A stretch of DNA of 64,000 bases from NCBI GenBank assembly GCA_964389705.1, contig CAYMEO010000002.1, positions 10,932 to 74,931 on the forward strand, given 5' to 3'. A program made the position numbers and the translations under genes. The first letter of the stretch is position 1. The number at the start of each line of letters is the position of its first letter. Shown in pieces: positions 34,984 through 44,292 of this stretch. The notes under the pieces are model-generated. The model ran no database searches, was not told the origin of the DNA, and saw only the letters and a program-made list of their open reading frames with translations. Origin of the DNA: PSLL01 sp964389705. Its GTDB lineage: Bacteria; Desulfobacterota_D; UBA1144; Nemesobacterales; CSP1-2.

Positions 34984-36675
34984 TCACTCAAGAATCTCCG
35001 TTCTATTTTCCAGTGCTGCAATCTCTCTTATCTTTAATTCATCAATTCTCCCGTTAAGAGCCATGTCAATAATCTCTAAGAGACGGTTTGCCGATAAAAT
35101 CCTTGGGATTAAAACATAGTCTGCTCCGGCCTTATACATCTCGATGGCCTTCTTTATAGTCTCTGCTGTTACAATAACCCTTGCTGTAGGATTCAGTCTC
35201 TTTATTTGCTTTAATAGCCGAAGGTTATCTGTACCTCTTAGAAAGTCATCGGAAATAGATGAAACTATTACCTTTGCGCGTTGGATTTCCATCTCTTCAA
35301 TCGTGTCCTGGTGGCTTATATCTCCATAGAGAAAGGGTATGTTTAGAACCCTAAGCCTTATATCTACCTCCGGGCTGAAATCTACTACTAGAAAATCATT
35401 ATACCTATTCTTAAGCGATTCTATTAGTGAGCTCCCTATTCTGTGGCATCCAAGGAGAATAAGATTTTTCCCCTTATGATCAGTGGCTGTGGCTTCGGCT
35501 GAGTCTCCCTCTTTTAGCCCAATTTTCTCCAAAAAGTCAAGAAGAAAGCCCGTGATCTTGTGGTTATTGAGTGTCATGTATGTTGAGATCGTTGATGTAA
35601 TTATAAGGATAATTGCCGTAAGCGATACTATGTCCTTTGATATATGTCCAAGGCTGTAGCCTACAGATACTATAACGAGCGAAAATTCACTGATCTGAGA
35701 GATTGATATTGAGGATAGGATTCCAAACCGATAGCCGTAGTTGAGTGCTTTTAAGGCCGGTATAACTGTGATGAACCTGCTTAGGATTACGAAGATAGAT
35801 ATTATGACAGCCGATATTATAACGGATGATGAGCTTACAACTATCTGCATTCCGAGGGAGACGAAAAAGAGGGTTACGAAAAAATCTCTTAATGCCCTTA
35901 TCTTTGCTATGACGTCAAGATTATAAGGGAAATTCGACATACTCACTCCGGCAATCATGGCTCCCATTGCTATGGAGAAATTCGCTTTCATCGCAAGCCA
36001 CGACACTACAAAGCACCATGAGATTGTAGAAATTAGGAGTATCTCGGGAAGCTTTGCAACGAACCTAAATAATGGAGGAAGGACGTATTTTGTAGTAAGA
36101 CCTGCACCTAAGACAAGTGCAATCCCTTTGGCAAAGGAAAAGGCGATTGGCAGAACGGAGGGATTGGTAATATTTGACTGTACGGCGAGAACAAATATGC
36201 TTATTACGTCCTGAAGGAGAAGAATTCCAAGGGTTATTCTTCCTGCGATGGTATCGAGTTCGCTTTTATCAGAGAGGATTTTAACCGCAATCATTGTGCT
36301 GCTAAAGGCAAAGGCGGCGGCGATATATCCTGCTGTTAAGCCCTTATATCCCAACCATAGGGCAACTCCAAAGCCAAGCATCCCGCATATTAAAACCTGT
36401 GTGACTCCGGCCGTTATTACAACCTTTCCGGCTTCCATGAGTTTTCTTAAATCAATCTCAAGCCCTATGATGAACATCAAAAATGCAAGTCCAAGGTCTG
36501 AGAGAACCCGCACCGAGTGTTCATCCTTTATCCATCCGAGTCCGACAGGACCAATAAGGATGCCGGCAATAATGTAGGCTAGAATAAGGGGCTGCTTCAA
36601 AATCTTTGCTATGTATGCAAAGAAGCTGGCGGTAACAATGGATAGGCCTATATCAAATAGTAGGGTAGACTCCAT
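34984..36675 (-). CDS. CPA2 (Kef-type) cation:proton antiporter with TrkA-N domain
   Basis: A 563-residue antiporter. About 12-13 membrane helices (1-380) carry the ILKQPLILAYIIAGILIGP segment and the SSTMIAVKILSD helix with conserved charges. A cytoplasmic Rossmann domain (TrkA-N, NLILLGCHRIGSSLIESL near residue 405) follows, ending without a TrkA-C domain. Such proteins exchange K+ or Na+ for H+ and are gated by nucleotides or thiols. The Asp in DLGLAFLMFIIGLEID near residue 72 is typical. Confidence 0.9.
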   Translation of the reverse strand: MESTLLFDIGLSIVTASFFAYIAKILKQPLILAYIIAGILIGPVGLGWIKDEHSVRVLSDLGLAFLMFIIGLEIDLRKLMEAGKVVITAGVTQVLICGMLGFGVALWLGYKGLTAGYIAAAFAFSSTMIAVKILSDKSELDTIAGRITLGILLLQDVISIFVLAVQSNITNPSVLPIAFSFAKGIALVLGAGLTTKYVLPPLFRFVAKLPEILLISTISWCFVVSWLAMKANFSIAMGAMIAGVSMSNFPYNLDVIAKIRALRDFFVTLFFVSLGMQIVVSSSSVIISAVIISIFVILSRFITVIPALKALNYGYRFGILSSISISQISEFSLVIVSVGYSLGHISKDIVSLTAIILIITSTISTYMTLNNHKITGFLLDFLEKIGLKEGDSAEATATDHKGKNLILLGCHRIGSSLIESLKNRYNDFLVVDFSPEVDIRLRVLNIPFLYGDISHQDTIEEMEIQRAKVIVSSISDDFLRGTDNLRLLKQIKRLNPTARVIVTAETIKKAIEMYKAGADYVLIPRILSANRLLEIIDMALNGRIDELKIREIAALENRTEILE

Positions 36676-36806
36676 CTGTCTTTGATCCAGATTTTATATT
36701 AACCCCTAGTTTTTGTCCAGGTTTATTATCTCATTAGGATAAAGAATAGATAGAAATACTTGAGGCGCGGGATCGAGCCAAGGAACAAAATAATCCAGTG
36801 CGACAA

Positions 36807-37382
36807 TTAATTTGACTCAATCCAATTGCCACCCTCGTAATGGAAGGTTTGTGTATAACCGTCTGATTCCGAAGAAAGCCCTTCTGATTTTACTATGTTC
36901 AATAGTTTATCCATGACCTTTTCCGATGCCTCAAGTAGGGTCTTTTCGTCTCTTGAGGAGACCTTAAACTCAATTGATCTGAAATCCCCTACGAAATGAA
37001 AAATCAGGGAGGGGGTTTCTGCGGAATTTGGGTTAGCAAGGGCATTTAAAAAGGCGCCGCTTATAGAATCACAGAGATCCTGGCTCAGTGCCCTCAATAG
37101 GATTTCAGGAAGCAATCCCATTAGGAACTTTATGTAAATCCTTATCTGGGGTGTAGTGTGTTTGAATATTGTCTCTAACTCTGGATTTTCAGACAACATA
37201 AAGTTCCGCATAAGCGCCCTTTTCATTATTTCGAGTTGTGCTTCTTGGTAATGAATCTTATCTTCAACTAAAAACGTCTCAATCATGTGTTTAAGCTCCC
37301 TTGTTACCAGGTATTTATCACCATGCGTGCCGCAAACAAGACAAACACATGGCATATATATTATATATCTTCTCACCCACAT
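36807..37382 (-). CDS. unknown protein with N-terminal CxCxxC
   Basis: I do not recognise this 191-residue protein. Near the N-terminus is MPCVCLVCGTHGDKYLV, a Cys-rich segment; the start may really be this Met at 37352. The middle (LLPEILLRALSQDLCDSISGAFLNAL) is helical. The end has IEFKVSSRDEKTLLEASEKVMD. No signal peptide or clear domain. It may be a small regulatory protein with a metal site. It lies on its own between the Kef-type antiporter and an exported protein gene. Confidence 0.5.
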   Translation of the reverse strand: MWVRRYIIYMPCVCLVCGTHGDKYLVTRELKHMIETFLVEDKIHYQEAQLEIMKRALMRNFMLSENPELETIFKHTTPQIRIYIKFLMGLLPEILLRALSQDLCDSISGAFLNALANPNSAETPSLIFHFVGDFRSIEFKVSSRDEKTLLEASEKVMDKLLNIVKSEGLSSESDGYTQTFHYEGGNWIESN

Positions 37383-37417
37383 AGTGTAGATGAGGTAAAC
37401 CAGTGCGGATTACTTCT

Positions 37418-37795
37418 CTATCTATTCAGGTAGAACAGGAGTCCTATACCAATAGTGGAAAGTTTTATAGAAGATAAGGTATCTTGCTGGTTGAGAGAAA
37501 AATAGATAGCGGGAACAATCCCTTCGAGGCTGCCTTTCTGAAAAAGTGTACTATCTAATACCACTATATCGTCCGCGTGATTCCAGAGAAGGTTATTAAG
37601 GTATGATCCATGAAACCCATCTAAGACCTTGCGGAGTATACTAAACTCTTCGCTCAAAGTATTGAAGGCTTGTGCTTCTGTATCTAATTGTCCCCTGGAA
37701 TTTACCTTTTCTTCTGCAAGGGTTAGAGAGGAGGCGAGGAGAAGGGTGCCTATGACCGGGGTTACAAAAAATAAAAATCTTTTTCTACTCATCAT
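37418..37795 (-). CDS. small exported protein of unknown function
   Basis: A 125-residue protein with a signal peptide (RKRFLFFVTPVIGTLLLASSLTLA) and probable cleavage after Ala27. The mature part is about 98 residues with no Cys and no known domain. It starts on the same strand 35 bases upstream of the 36807-37382 gene, so co-transcription is possible. Function unknown. Confidence 0.55.
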   Translation of the reverse strand: MMSRKRFLFFVTPVIGTLLLASSLTLAEEKVNSRGQLDTEAQAFNTLSEEFSILRKVLDGFHGSYLNNLLWNHADDIVVLDSTLFQKGSLEGIVPAIYFSLNQQDTLSSIKLSTIGIGLLFYLNR

Positions 37796-37928
37796 TTCTC
37801 ACCCCTTAGACAGAGTATAGAACCAACCCTGTAATCTACTTGTTTTTATTCAGTATGTGATTAATCATACTTTAGATTTAAATCAGACACAAGGTCTGAG
37901 TTTAGATCGGGCATTTGTTTCCCCTAAC

Positions 37929-38219
37929 CTAGCCTTCTTTTAACTTATGTTCAAACTCCTCTATTGGGATTGCCACAAGTGTCATAAGCTGAACGGTGCC
38001 ACGAGAGCCTAGATCAATTGAGACCTTTGAGATAGTCTCATTGTCCGGAGCTTCAACGATATTGACAAAGTCATATGGCCCAAGCACTGCATATTGGGCG
38101 ACTACCCTTACACCCATCTTCTCTAGTTCTTTATTTACCTCTTTGATCCTCTCTGGCCTCATTCTTACCGTTTTTCTTCCCTCATCCGTGAGGGTACTTA
38201 GCATTATATACGTAGCCAT
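37929..38219 (-). CDS. GYD-domain protein
   Basis: A 96-residue ferredoxin-fold protein. Start ATG at 38219 follows GAGGAGGAAG; the longer frame from 38261 is unsupported. The motif YAVLGPYDFVNIVEAPDNETI (written here in part as LGPYDFVNIVEAP) defines the GYD family. The dimeric barrel resembles AsnC-type RAM and muconolactone folds. Exact role unknown. Confidence 0.88.
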   Translation of the reverse strand: MATYIMLSTLTDEGRKTVRMRPERIKEVNKELEKMGVRVVAQYAVLGPYDFVNIVEAPDNETISKVSIDLGSRGTVQLMTLVAIPIEEFEHKLKEG

Positions 38220-38401
38220 CTGCTTCCTCCTCATTATTAGGGTTTTAAGGCAATAGGGCAATTAAGATAATATTACTATATAAAAACTTTTGCAAGGGAT
38301 TTTTTTCCTTTCTATCTATCATTCTTTATTTGACTTTTTAACGCAAGAGGGTATATTTTGAGCTTTTGCGAAAAATTCTTGTAAAACATAAGGAGGGGAG
38401 A

Positions 38402-38785
38402 TTGAAGGCTCTAGGGAGGCATCTGTTGGCGGAATACCATGGGTGCGACCCTGAAATTCTAAACAGTTTGGAGAAAATCAAAAGGCATATGCTCGAGGCG
38501 GCCTCTCGATGTGGAGCTACTGTGCTAGAAAGCTCATTTCATTACTTTTCGCCCCAAGGGGTAAGTGGTGTAGTAGTGATTGCCGAATCTCATCTGGCAG
38601 TTCACACATGGCCTGAATACGGATACGCAGCCGTAGACATATTTACCTGCGGTACAAGGGTTGATCCTTGGGTGGCATTTCACCATCTTAAACTGAGTCT
38701 TGGCTCCAAAGAGTGCAGTGTTCGTGAAATTATCCGGGGTGAAGTTCCTCATCTGGAAGGCCGATTGAGTCTCAGATCCATCTAG
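38402..38785 (+). CDS. speH: S-adenosylmethionine decarboxylase proenzyme
   Basis: Pyruvoyl-dependent enzyme making decarboxylated AdoMet for spermidine synthesis. I choose TTG at 38402 because AGGAGG stands five bases upstream and it gives the canonical MKALGRHLLAEYHGCD start; the frame is open from 38366. Self-cleavage would occur before Ser63 in AESHLAVHTWPE; His68 and Cys83 (DIFTCG) are the other conserved processing and catalytic residues. Length about 127 is typical of SpeH. No spermidine synthase is near. Its by-product, methylthioadenosine, would be consumed by MtnP/MtnA. Confidence 0.94.
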   Translation: MKALGRHLLAEYHGCDPEILNSLEKIKRHMLEAASRCGATVLESSFHYFSPQGVSGVVVIAESHLAVHTWPEYGYAAVDIFTCGTRVDPWVAFHHLKLSLGSKECSVREIIRGEVPHLEGRLSLRSI

Positions 38786-39253
38786 CTATGGATGACTGGT
38801 TGTGTTCGAAAACTATAATTGATATTGTCTCTGAAGGGGTTAACGGCGGTTTATCAATTGGCCGCGCGAGAGTCTCCAACACGGGTCAAACTCTTTTTAA
38901 CGCACCCCTCGTAAGTGCGGACGGGAGATTTTTACCAATTATCCTGTTTGAAATCTAGTATGGTCTAATTAGGGATTTCTAAATACTTAGTCATTTGATG
39001 TTATGGTCCATATAATAGGTGCGGGTTTTTGAGACTGTCCTATCCTTATTAGATAAATCGATTTTCACGGTAAATATAATAGCGAATGGCGTTGTTGCAT
39101 AAATGCCCAAATCTGCAATAACTTCAATAAGTTACATATTTTGTTCGAAATTGAAAAATACAATAATGTCAGCCGTTTACAGTGAATTATGCAACAAAGC
39201 CATAGCGAATTACTGGCTCTTGATTCTACCTTGTATGCCCTGTCTTACGAGAA
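38786..39253. other. 468-bp intergenic region holding a MITE
   Basis: Between speH and trxA, which end facing each other. The first 290 bases hold no open frame or hairpin I trust. The right part contains the 114-bp MITE described separately. Confidence 0.5.
39088..39201. mobile_element. 114-bp MITE with IS903-like ends and 9-bp target duplication
   Basis: The left end GGCGTTGTTGCATAAAT and the complement of the right end, GGCTTTGTTGCATAATT, match at 15 of 17 positions. Both resemble the IS903-group (IS5 family) terminus, which begins GGCTTTGTTG. The element is flanked by a perfect 9-bp direct repeat, ATAGCGAAT, at 39079-39087 and 39202-39210; IS903 makes 9-bp duplications. The inside has no open frame, so it is non-autonomous. 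The intact duplication suggests a fairly recent insertion. Confidence 0.85.
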
Positions 39254-39583
39254 TTAAAGAGCCTTTTTGACCATTCTTTCTATTTCACTCTTAGGAACGG
39301 CTCCTATGATCTGATCGATGGCTTTTCCACCTTTAAATATAATAAGTGTAGGAATACTCCTTATCCCATAAGCCATTGTGGTCTCTTGATTATCATCAAC
39401 GTTGAGCTTTCCTACCTTTAGACGTCCTGAATATGAGTTTGCAATCTCCTCAACTACAGGGGCTAAGATCCTGCACGGACCGCACCAAGGTGCCCAAAAG
39501 TCAACTAAGACTGGTTCCTCACTCTTTAGAACCTCCTTTTCAAATGTTGAATCACTTAACTCTACCATTCCTGCACTTGCCAT
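39254..39583 (-). CDS. trxA: thioredoxin
   Basis: A 109-residue thioredoxin with the classic WAPWCGPCR active site (residues 30-38) and the cis-Pro loop RSIPTLIIF. It is a general cytosolic disulfide reductant. It stands alone. The start gives a slightly longer N-terminus (MASAGMVELSD) than E. coli TrxA, which is normal. Confidence 0.96.
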   Translation of the reverse strand: MASAGMVELSDSTFEKEVLKSEEPVLVDFWAPWCGPCRILAPVVEEIANSYSGRLKVGKLNVDDNQETTMAYGIRSIPTLIIFKGGKAIDQIIGAVPKSEIERMVKKAL

Positions 39584-39949
39584 TCCGGAATTCTCCTTGA
39601 ATTAATATTTGTTATTATAAAAAATTATAGCTAATCGAGTCTGTACTTCAAGTGGTAGGGGATTTTATCGGGTTTTAGGTAAATGGTAGTACTAACACCC
39701 AATACCCGAGTGGTGGTACTTGTAATTTCCGAGTTTTCCAGTTATCTTGCATTCCCTGAAAAATCAAATTTTGACTATCTAAGAGGGTTAGGCTTAAATT
39801 TGTTTCCATTTAAATTGATGGAGGATGAAGGTCCTTGGGCTACGTCTATCTCTTTTTGTTATCAAAAAGGGGCGGAGCCTTTCTTCTAGCTCTAAACAAA
39901 ACTAAGCCTAGACTCTAAAAATCATATTTAAGGAGAAGGAGAATAAGAC
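39584..39949. other. 366-bp intergenic leader of hppA
   Basis: Divergent region between trxA and hppA. A perfect hairpin, CTTTTTG / CAAAAAG with loop TTAT, lies at 39852-39869, followed by a GC-rich segment. A 68-codon open frame at 39683 lacks a good ribosome site and looks spurious. A GGAGAAGGAG site precedes hppA. Promoters must lie here but I cannot place them. Confidence 0.4.
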
Positions 39950-42070
39950 ATGCAACTTGCCCATGTGCTTCTGGTAATTGTTTTAGGTATAAGTGTGATT
40001 TCACTCGGTTTTGCCGGGTATCTAGCTAAGTTTGTGCTTAGCAATGATACCGGAACATCTGCGATGCAGGAGATAAGCAATGCTATTAAAGAGGGTGCTG
40101 AAGCCTTTCTAAAAAGGCAGTATTCAACCATAATAATGCTGAGCATTGTTCTTGCTGCTCTCATCTTCGTGCTTTATTGGTTTGCAAAGGGTGATCACGA
40201 TATGGCGTGGCGTACCACTGTGGCCTTTCTTTTTGGTGCCGGATGCTCGGCTCTTGCGGGCTATATAGGGATGTGGATTTCAATTAGGTCAAACATACGC
40301 ACGGCGAGCGCCGTCAGATCAAGCTTGGATAGGGCACTTAAGATATCCCTCCGTGGCGGGGCGGTTTCAGGGGTTACAATAGTTGCCATGAGCCTTCTCG
40401 GAGTCGGAATCCTTTTTACCCTCTATGGGGGTGCAACAGATAATACAGAGCTTATAAAAAGGGTTCCGTTTCTAATAGTTGGGTATGGATTTGGAGCGAG
40501 TTTCGTTGCTCTTTTTGCTCAGCTTGGTGGTGGAATATACACAAAAGCCGCCGATGTGGGGGCTGACCTTGTAGGGAAGGTGGAGGTGGGAATCCCAGAA
40601 GACGATCCGAGAAATCCGGCAGTTATTGCAGACCTCGTGGGCGATAATGTCGGTGATTGTGCGGGGCGTGGCGCAGACCTATTTGAATCCACAGCGGCTG
40701 AAAATATAGGCGCTATGATCCTTGGGGTTGCCCTCTTTCCTCACTTTGGTATAAAGGGGATTCTCTTTCCCCTAGTTGCCCGTGCCTTTGGGCTTGTTGC
40801 CAGTATGGTTGGAATCGCGATGGTAGGATTAAAGGATGATAAAGAAGACCCGATGTCTGCCCTAAATCGTGGGTATTATGTTGCCTGTGTCCTGGCAGCT
40901 ATAGGGTTCTATATAGCTACATTTTTCCTACTTAACCATAACTTCTGGCTTTTTATTGCCGGTGTTATAGGAATTACAACAAGCATCGTGTTTGTCTTTA
41001 TTACGCAGTACTATACAGAGTATAGATACCGCCCTGTGAAGTTTATTGCCGAGGCATCTCAAACAGGACCCGCAACAAATATCATAGCTGGACTTTCAGT
41101 CGGTCTTGAGTGTACAGCCCTTCCAGTAATTGCAATCTCAGCAGCACTTATCGGAGCATATTACTGCGGGGTTTATGGACTAAGGGAGTACACCGATATT
41201 TCTACAACCAGTGCCGGGCTTTATGGTACTGCAATCGCCACAATGGGTATGCTCGGAACAGCCGCATATATCCTTGCTATGGATACATTCGGGCCTATCA
41301 CAGATAATGCAGGCGGGATTGTTGAGATGAGTAAACAGCCGGAAGAGATCAGGAACAAAACGGATAGACTCGATGCCGTTGGAAACACAACCAAGGCCCT
41401 TACAAAAGGATATGCAATCGGCTCTGCGGCCCTTGCGGCATTTTTGCTATTTTCTGCCTACTTAGATGAGATAACCCATATTACGGGTCGTGCCTTTCAC
41501 TCGGTTGATATTGCCAAGGTTCAGGTTTTTGTAGGAGGTCTTCTTGGGGCAATGCTTGTTTTTCTCTTCAGTGCCCTTGCGATCAGAGCCGTTGCACGTG
41601 CGGCTTACTATATAATCAATGATGTTCGCGCTCAGTTTAAGGAGAATCCAGGTATTCTTCAGGGGACATCAAAGCCGAATTATGCAAGGTCTGTTGACAT
41701 CGTTACAAAAGGGGCGCTAAAGGAGATGGTTCCTCCAGGGATTCTTGCCGTTGGTATGCCTGTATTGGTAGGGCTTGTATTCAAGCGATTTGGTCTTGGT
41801 GCTGAGACGGTGGCTGCGTTTCTTATGGTCGGAACCATCGGTGGAATCCTCGTTGCAACCCTTATGAACAACGGCGGAGGCGCATGGGATAACGCAAAGA
41901 AGTTTATAGAAACCGGGATGTATGGTGGAAAGAGGTCTGATGCCCATAAAGCCGCCGTGGTGGGTGATACGGTAGGCGATCCATTTAAAGACACGGCGGG
42001 TCCCTCAATACACGTCCTTATAAAACTCCTCTCCACAATTACACTTGTCCTTGCACCTCTATTTATTTAA
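39950..42070 (+). CDS. hppA: membrane proton-translocating pyrophosphatase, K+-independent type
   Basis: An integral membrane protein of 706 residues and about 16 helices that couples PPi hydrolysis to H+ pumping. The catalytic loop GGGIYTKAADVGADLVGKVE, with DDPRNPAVIADLVGDNVGDCAGRGADL read in part as DNVGDCAGRGADLFES, is intact. The segment GNTTKALTKG has Lys where K+-dependent enzymes have Ala, which marks the K+-independent, H+-pumping class. It lets the cell recover energy from biosynthetic PPi, a common trait in energy-limited bacteria. Confidence 0.96.
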   Translation: MQLAHVLLVIVLGISVISLGFAGYLAKFVLSNDTGTSAMQEISNAIKEGAEAFLKRQYSTIIMLSIVLAALIFVLYWFAKGDHDMAWRTTVAFLFGAGCSALAGYIGMWISIRSNIRTASAVRSSLDRALKISLRGGAVSGVTIVAMSLLGVGILFTLYGGATDNTELIKRVPFLIVGYGFGASFVALFAQLGGGIYTKAADVGADLVGKVEVGIPEDDPRNPAVIADLVGDNVGDCAGRGADLFESTAAENIGAMILGVALFPHFGIKGILFPLVARAFGLVASMVGIAMVGLKDDKEDPMSALNRGYYVACVLAAIGFYIATFFLLNHNFWLFIAGVIGITTSIVFVFITQYYTEYRYRPVKFIAEASQTGPATNIIAGLSVGLECTALPVIAISAALIGAYYCGVYGLREYTDISTTSAGLYGTAIATMGMLGTAAYILAMDTFGPITDNAGGIVEMSKQPEEIRNKTDRLDAVGNTTKALTKGYAIGSAALAAFLLFSAYLDEITHITGRAFHSVDIAKVQVFVGGLLGAMLVFLFSALAIRAVARAAYYIINDVRAQFKENPGILQGTSKPNYARSVDIVTKGALKEMVPPGILAVGMPVLVGLVFKRFGLGAETVAAFLMVGTIGGILVATLMNNGGGAWDNAKKFIETGMYGGKRSDAHKAAVVGDTVGDPFKDTAGPSIHVLIKLLSTITLVLAPLFI

Positions 42071-42083
42071 CTTGTGACCAAAA

Positions 42084-42113
42084 TGTAGGGGCACATTGCA
42101 ATGTGCCCCTACA
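42084..42113. repeat. perfect 30-bp palindrome after hppA (REP-like)
   Basis: TGTAGGGGCACATTG is followed by its exact complement, ending GTGCCCCTACA, 14 bases after the hppA stop. Same family as the copies at 10171, 33504 and 34925. It can fold into a 14-15 bp hairpin and may end transcription or stabilise mRNA. Confidence 0.85.
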
Positions 42114-42132
42114 ACCGATAAAATTTCTATTA

Positions 42133-42447
42133 ATGACAGAGTTGAAAATCCAACGTTGGGAAAAACCGGAGCCACCGGATGAGCGCACATTGCGTGAGTA
42201 CCTTCGTCTGGAGGGTTTATCTCCATATGTCTGGTCTAATACACCAAGTGATACATATCCCGCACATACCCATCCTTACGATAAGGTAATCTACGTTGTG
42301 CGTGGCTCGATTACCTGGGTTCTGCCTCAGATAAATCAGGAAATTGAGACCCGTGCCGGTGATCGTCTGGATTTGCCACGCGGCACCATTCATGCCGCAC
42401 GCGTTGGCCCAGAAGGTGTTACCTGCCTCGAGGCGCACAAAGATTAG
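42133..42447 (+). CDS. small cupin protein
   Basis: A 104-residue single-domain cupin; the ATG at 42133 is chosen since the frame's earlier start at 42103 lies inside the palindrome. The first motif PAHTHPYDKVIYVVRGSITW and the second AGDRLDLPRGTIHAA are complete, with metal-binding histidines. It probably binds a metal and a small ligand. No domain beyond the cupin. Function unknown. Confidence 0.82.
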   Translation: MTELKIQRWEKPEPPDERTLREYLRLEGLSPYVWSNTPSDTYPAHTHPYDKVIYVVRGSITWVLPQINQEIETRAGDRLDLPRGTIHAARVGPEGVTCLEAHKD

Positions 42448-42594
42448 GTATGTATTTTAGTCTTCAAGCCTTTAGGGGCTCAATTTCTAATCTACTGACT
42501 TTAGGAAGACTTACAAAGTATATTTTCGCAAAGGAAGAGATTACAGAGATTACAAAGTGGTTGACATAAACCCAGTTAAGGGGGGTAAATTCTC

Positions 42595-43071
42595 ATGGCT
42601 CAGCCCATTTTTCGTACTCTAGAGCTGGTTTGTGTCTGTCTCCTTGGTCTAGTAACCCTTACGGCTGCAGAGCGGTCTGTAACTGGTATATTTCGCGGGA
42701 ATAGTAATGATGCCCTCCTCGCCTTCGCCACCGCACATGCCGAAGAGCCGTTCTCAGGTAAGGAGACTGTTATTGTCATACTCACTGAAAGGGATACGGG
42801 GGTGAACAGCATCCTGAAATCATGGCCTCCTTTGGCAAGTTCGGCAGCGTCCTTATTGTAACTTTCACCCGCTCTGGGCATCTCGTTGGCACTGAAGTAG
42901 CGCACACGGCACATAAAAAGACGCCGTTTAGCTCTCTTGGCAAACTCAAGGTAGAGGACTTTCATATCGAGCAGGGCGAGGTGCGGGGATAGGCTCTCGA
43001 CAGGGGGCGAAGTGGAGTCCCTAGACCAGACCTGGGAGGTCAACTTGAGCTTCCGTGCAGAGCTCACGTAG
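42595..43071 (+). pseudogene. frameshifted gene for a small exported protein
   Basis: A gene remnant with a good start (GGGGGG before ATG at 42595) and a signal-peptide-like N-terminus. The frame reads through SNDALLAFATAHAEEPFSG and then breaks. The same protein continues in another frame from about 42812 (FGKFGSVLIVTF, GTEVAHTAHKKTPFSS, GKLKVEDF), shifts again near 42960 (HIEQGEVRG) and again near 42993 (LSTGGEVESLDQTWEVNLSF), ending at a TAG at 43069. At least three frameshifts are needed. Product family: small secreted protein of unknown function known from my memory only. Opposite-strand frames here are shadows. Confidence 0.72.
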
Positions 43072-43131
43072 ATATTGGATCTAATAATCAAAAATTAGCA
43101 GGCTCAAAGGTCTGAGTAGAAGCGATATCAA

Positions 43132-44292
43132 TCAGACTAGAATTCTGCTGTAGAACTCCGCGTGCCTTAGTGCTGTATTTCTCCAACTATAAACTTCTGC
43201 CGTTTTTTTTCCGTTTTTTATAAGTTTATCTCGAAGCTCAGGTTTTTCTAAAACACTAATAATCCGCTGAGCAAGAGATTTATAATCCATAGGAGAAACA
43301 AGTAGAGCGTTTTCCTCGTCTTTTAAATACTCTGTCAATGGTTCTATACTGGAAGCAACTACTGGAAGCTCCGATGCCATAGCCTCAAGTACAACAAGCC
43401 CCCATCCTTCTTTGACAGAAGGAAAAACAAGTGCATCTGCTGCTCTATAGAGATTGGGCATAGAACCATCGGGAACGGCACCAAGGAGGATTATGTCTTT
43501 ACCAAGGTTTAATTCCATACTCTTGATTTCGGAGAAGAATTCCTCACGGTATGCCCTGTAATCAAATAGTGTCTCACCGCCTCCTATTAGCCATACTAGA
43601 CGCTGGCCTTTTGCCTTGAAATACTGACTTACAATCTTAAATGCCCTAAGTGAGGTTAATGTATTTTTGCGAGGCTCAATTCCGCCTATGCTCAGAATTA
43701 CCTTACATCCACTTACAGAAAAAATATCTTTTGCCTTTTCTTTTGAAAGTCTTTCTTGAATATTAAATCTCTCTACATCCACGCCATTATGAATGACAGT
43801 GGGACTTAATGAATATCTGGAGCGGAGTTCTTTTTTCCAAAACTTGCTGACAGTGATTAAGTAATCTGGCTCCACGATGCTTCTGATTTGACAGTCAATT
43901 AGAGACTGTGATGTAAAGTCATCTATGTGATGGATAGTTCTAACGAATGATTTTATTAGGCCCCAATTACGTAAATTGAGAAGGGCATTTGCAGAAACGC
44001 AATCTTCGGCGTGGTATATCTCATAGTCTCTGGATGCGGAGACCAGGAAGTTAGAATATATGTTTATATATCGCTTTACCTTTTCATCTATTGTCTCTTC
44101 ACTAGGAGTAGGGCAGGGGATAAGGGTGTACGGGACGCTTACAGTTCTAAAAAAACCTTCTCCTGAACTCAGAGCATATACATGAACCCGGTGCTTAAGG
44201 CGGGATAATTCCTCAGCCAGATTTAGTGTGTGAACTACACCGCCCCTTGGCTTTGTCGAATAGGTAAGGAGTGCGATCTTAAGTGATTTCAT
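43132..44292 (-). CDS. GT4 glycosyltransferase, MSMEG_0565-like family
   Basis: A 386-residue retaining glycosyltransferase with two Rossmann domains. The start ALLTYSTKPRGGVVHTLNLA, then IYHAEDCVSANALL and TIHHIDDFTS, closely recalls the MSMEG_0565 family that accompanies Nit1C nitrilase clusters. The C-terminal E-x7-E type motif is in KEGWGLVVLEAMASELPVVAS. Last gene of the thirteen-gene cluster; its start overlaps the DUF2877 stop region by 14 bases. Nucleotide sugar and acceptor are unknown. Confidence 0.85.
   Translation of the reverse strand: MKSLKIALLTYSTKPRGGVVHTLNLAEELSRLKHRVHVYALSSGEGFFRTVSVPYTLIPCPTPSEETIDEKVKRYINIYSNFLVSASRDYEIYHAEDCVSANALLNLRNWGLIKSFVRTIHHIDDFTSQSLIDCQIRSIVEPDYLITVSKFWKKELRSRYSLSPTVIHNGVDVERFNIQERLSKEKAKDIFSVSGCKVILSIGGIEPRKNTLTSLRAFKIVSQYFKAKGQRLVWLIGGGETLFDYRAYREEFFSEIKSMELNLGKDIILLGAVPDGSMPNLYRAADALVFPSVKEGWGLVVLEAMASELPVVASSIEPLTEYLKDEENALLVSPMDYKSLAQRIISVLEKPELRDKLIKNGKKTAEVYSWRNTALRHAEFYSRILV

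Noticed and set aside
39683..39889. 68-codon plus-strand frame ahead of hppA
   Set aside because: No ribosome site and no recognisable pattern; likely part of the hppA leader.
42600..43091. 163-codon minus-strand frame
   Set aside because: It overlaps the broken plus-strand gene, whose three-frame reading gives a coherent exported protein; the minus product shows no family pattern and no ribosome site.
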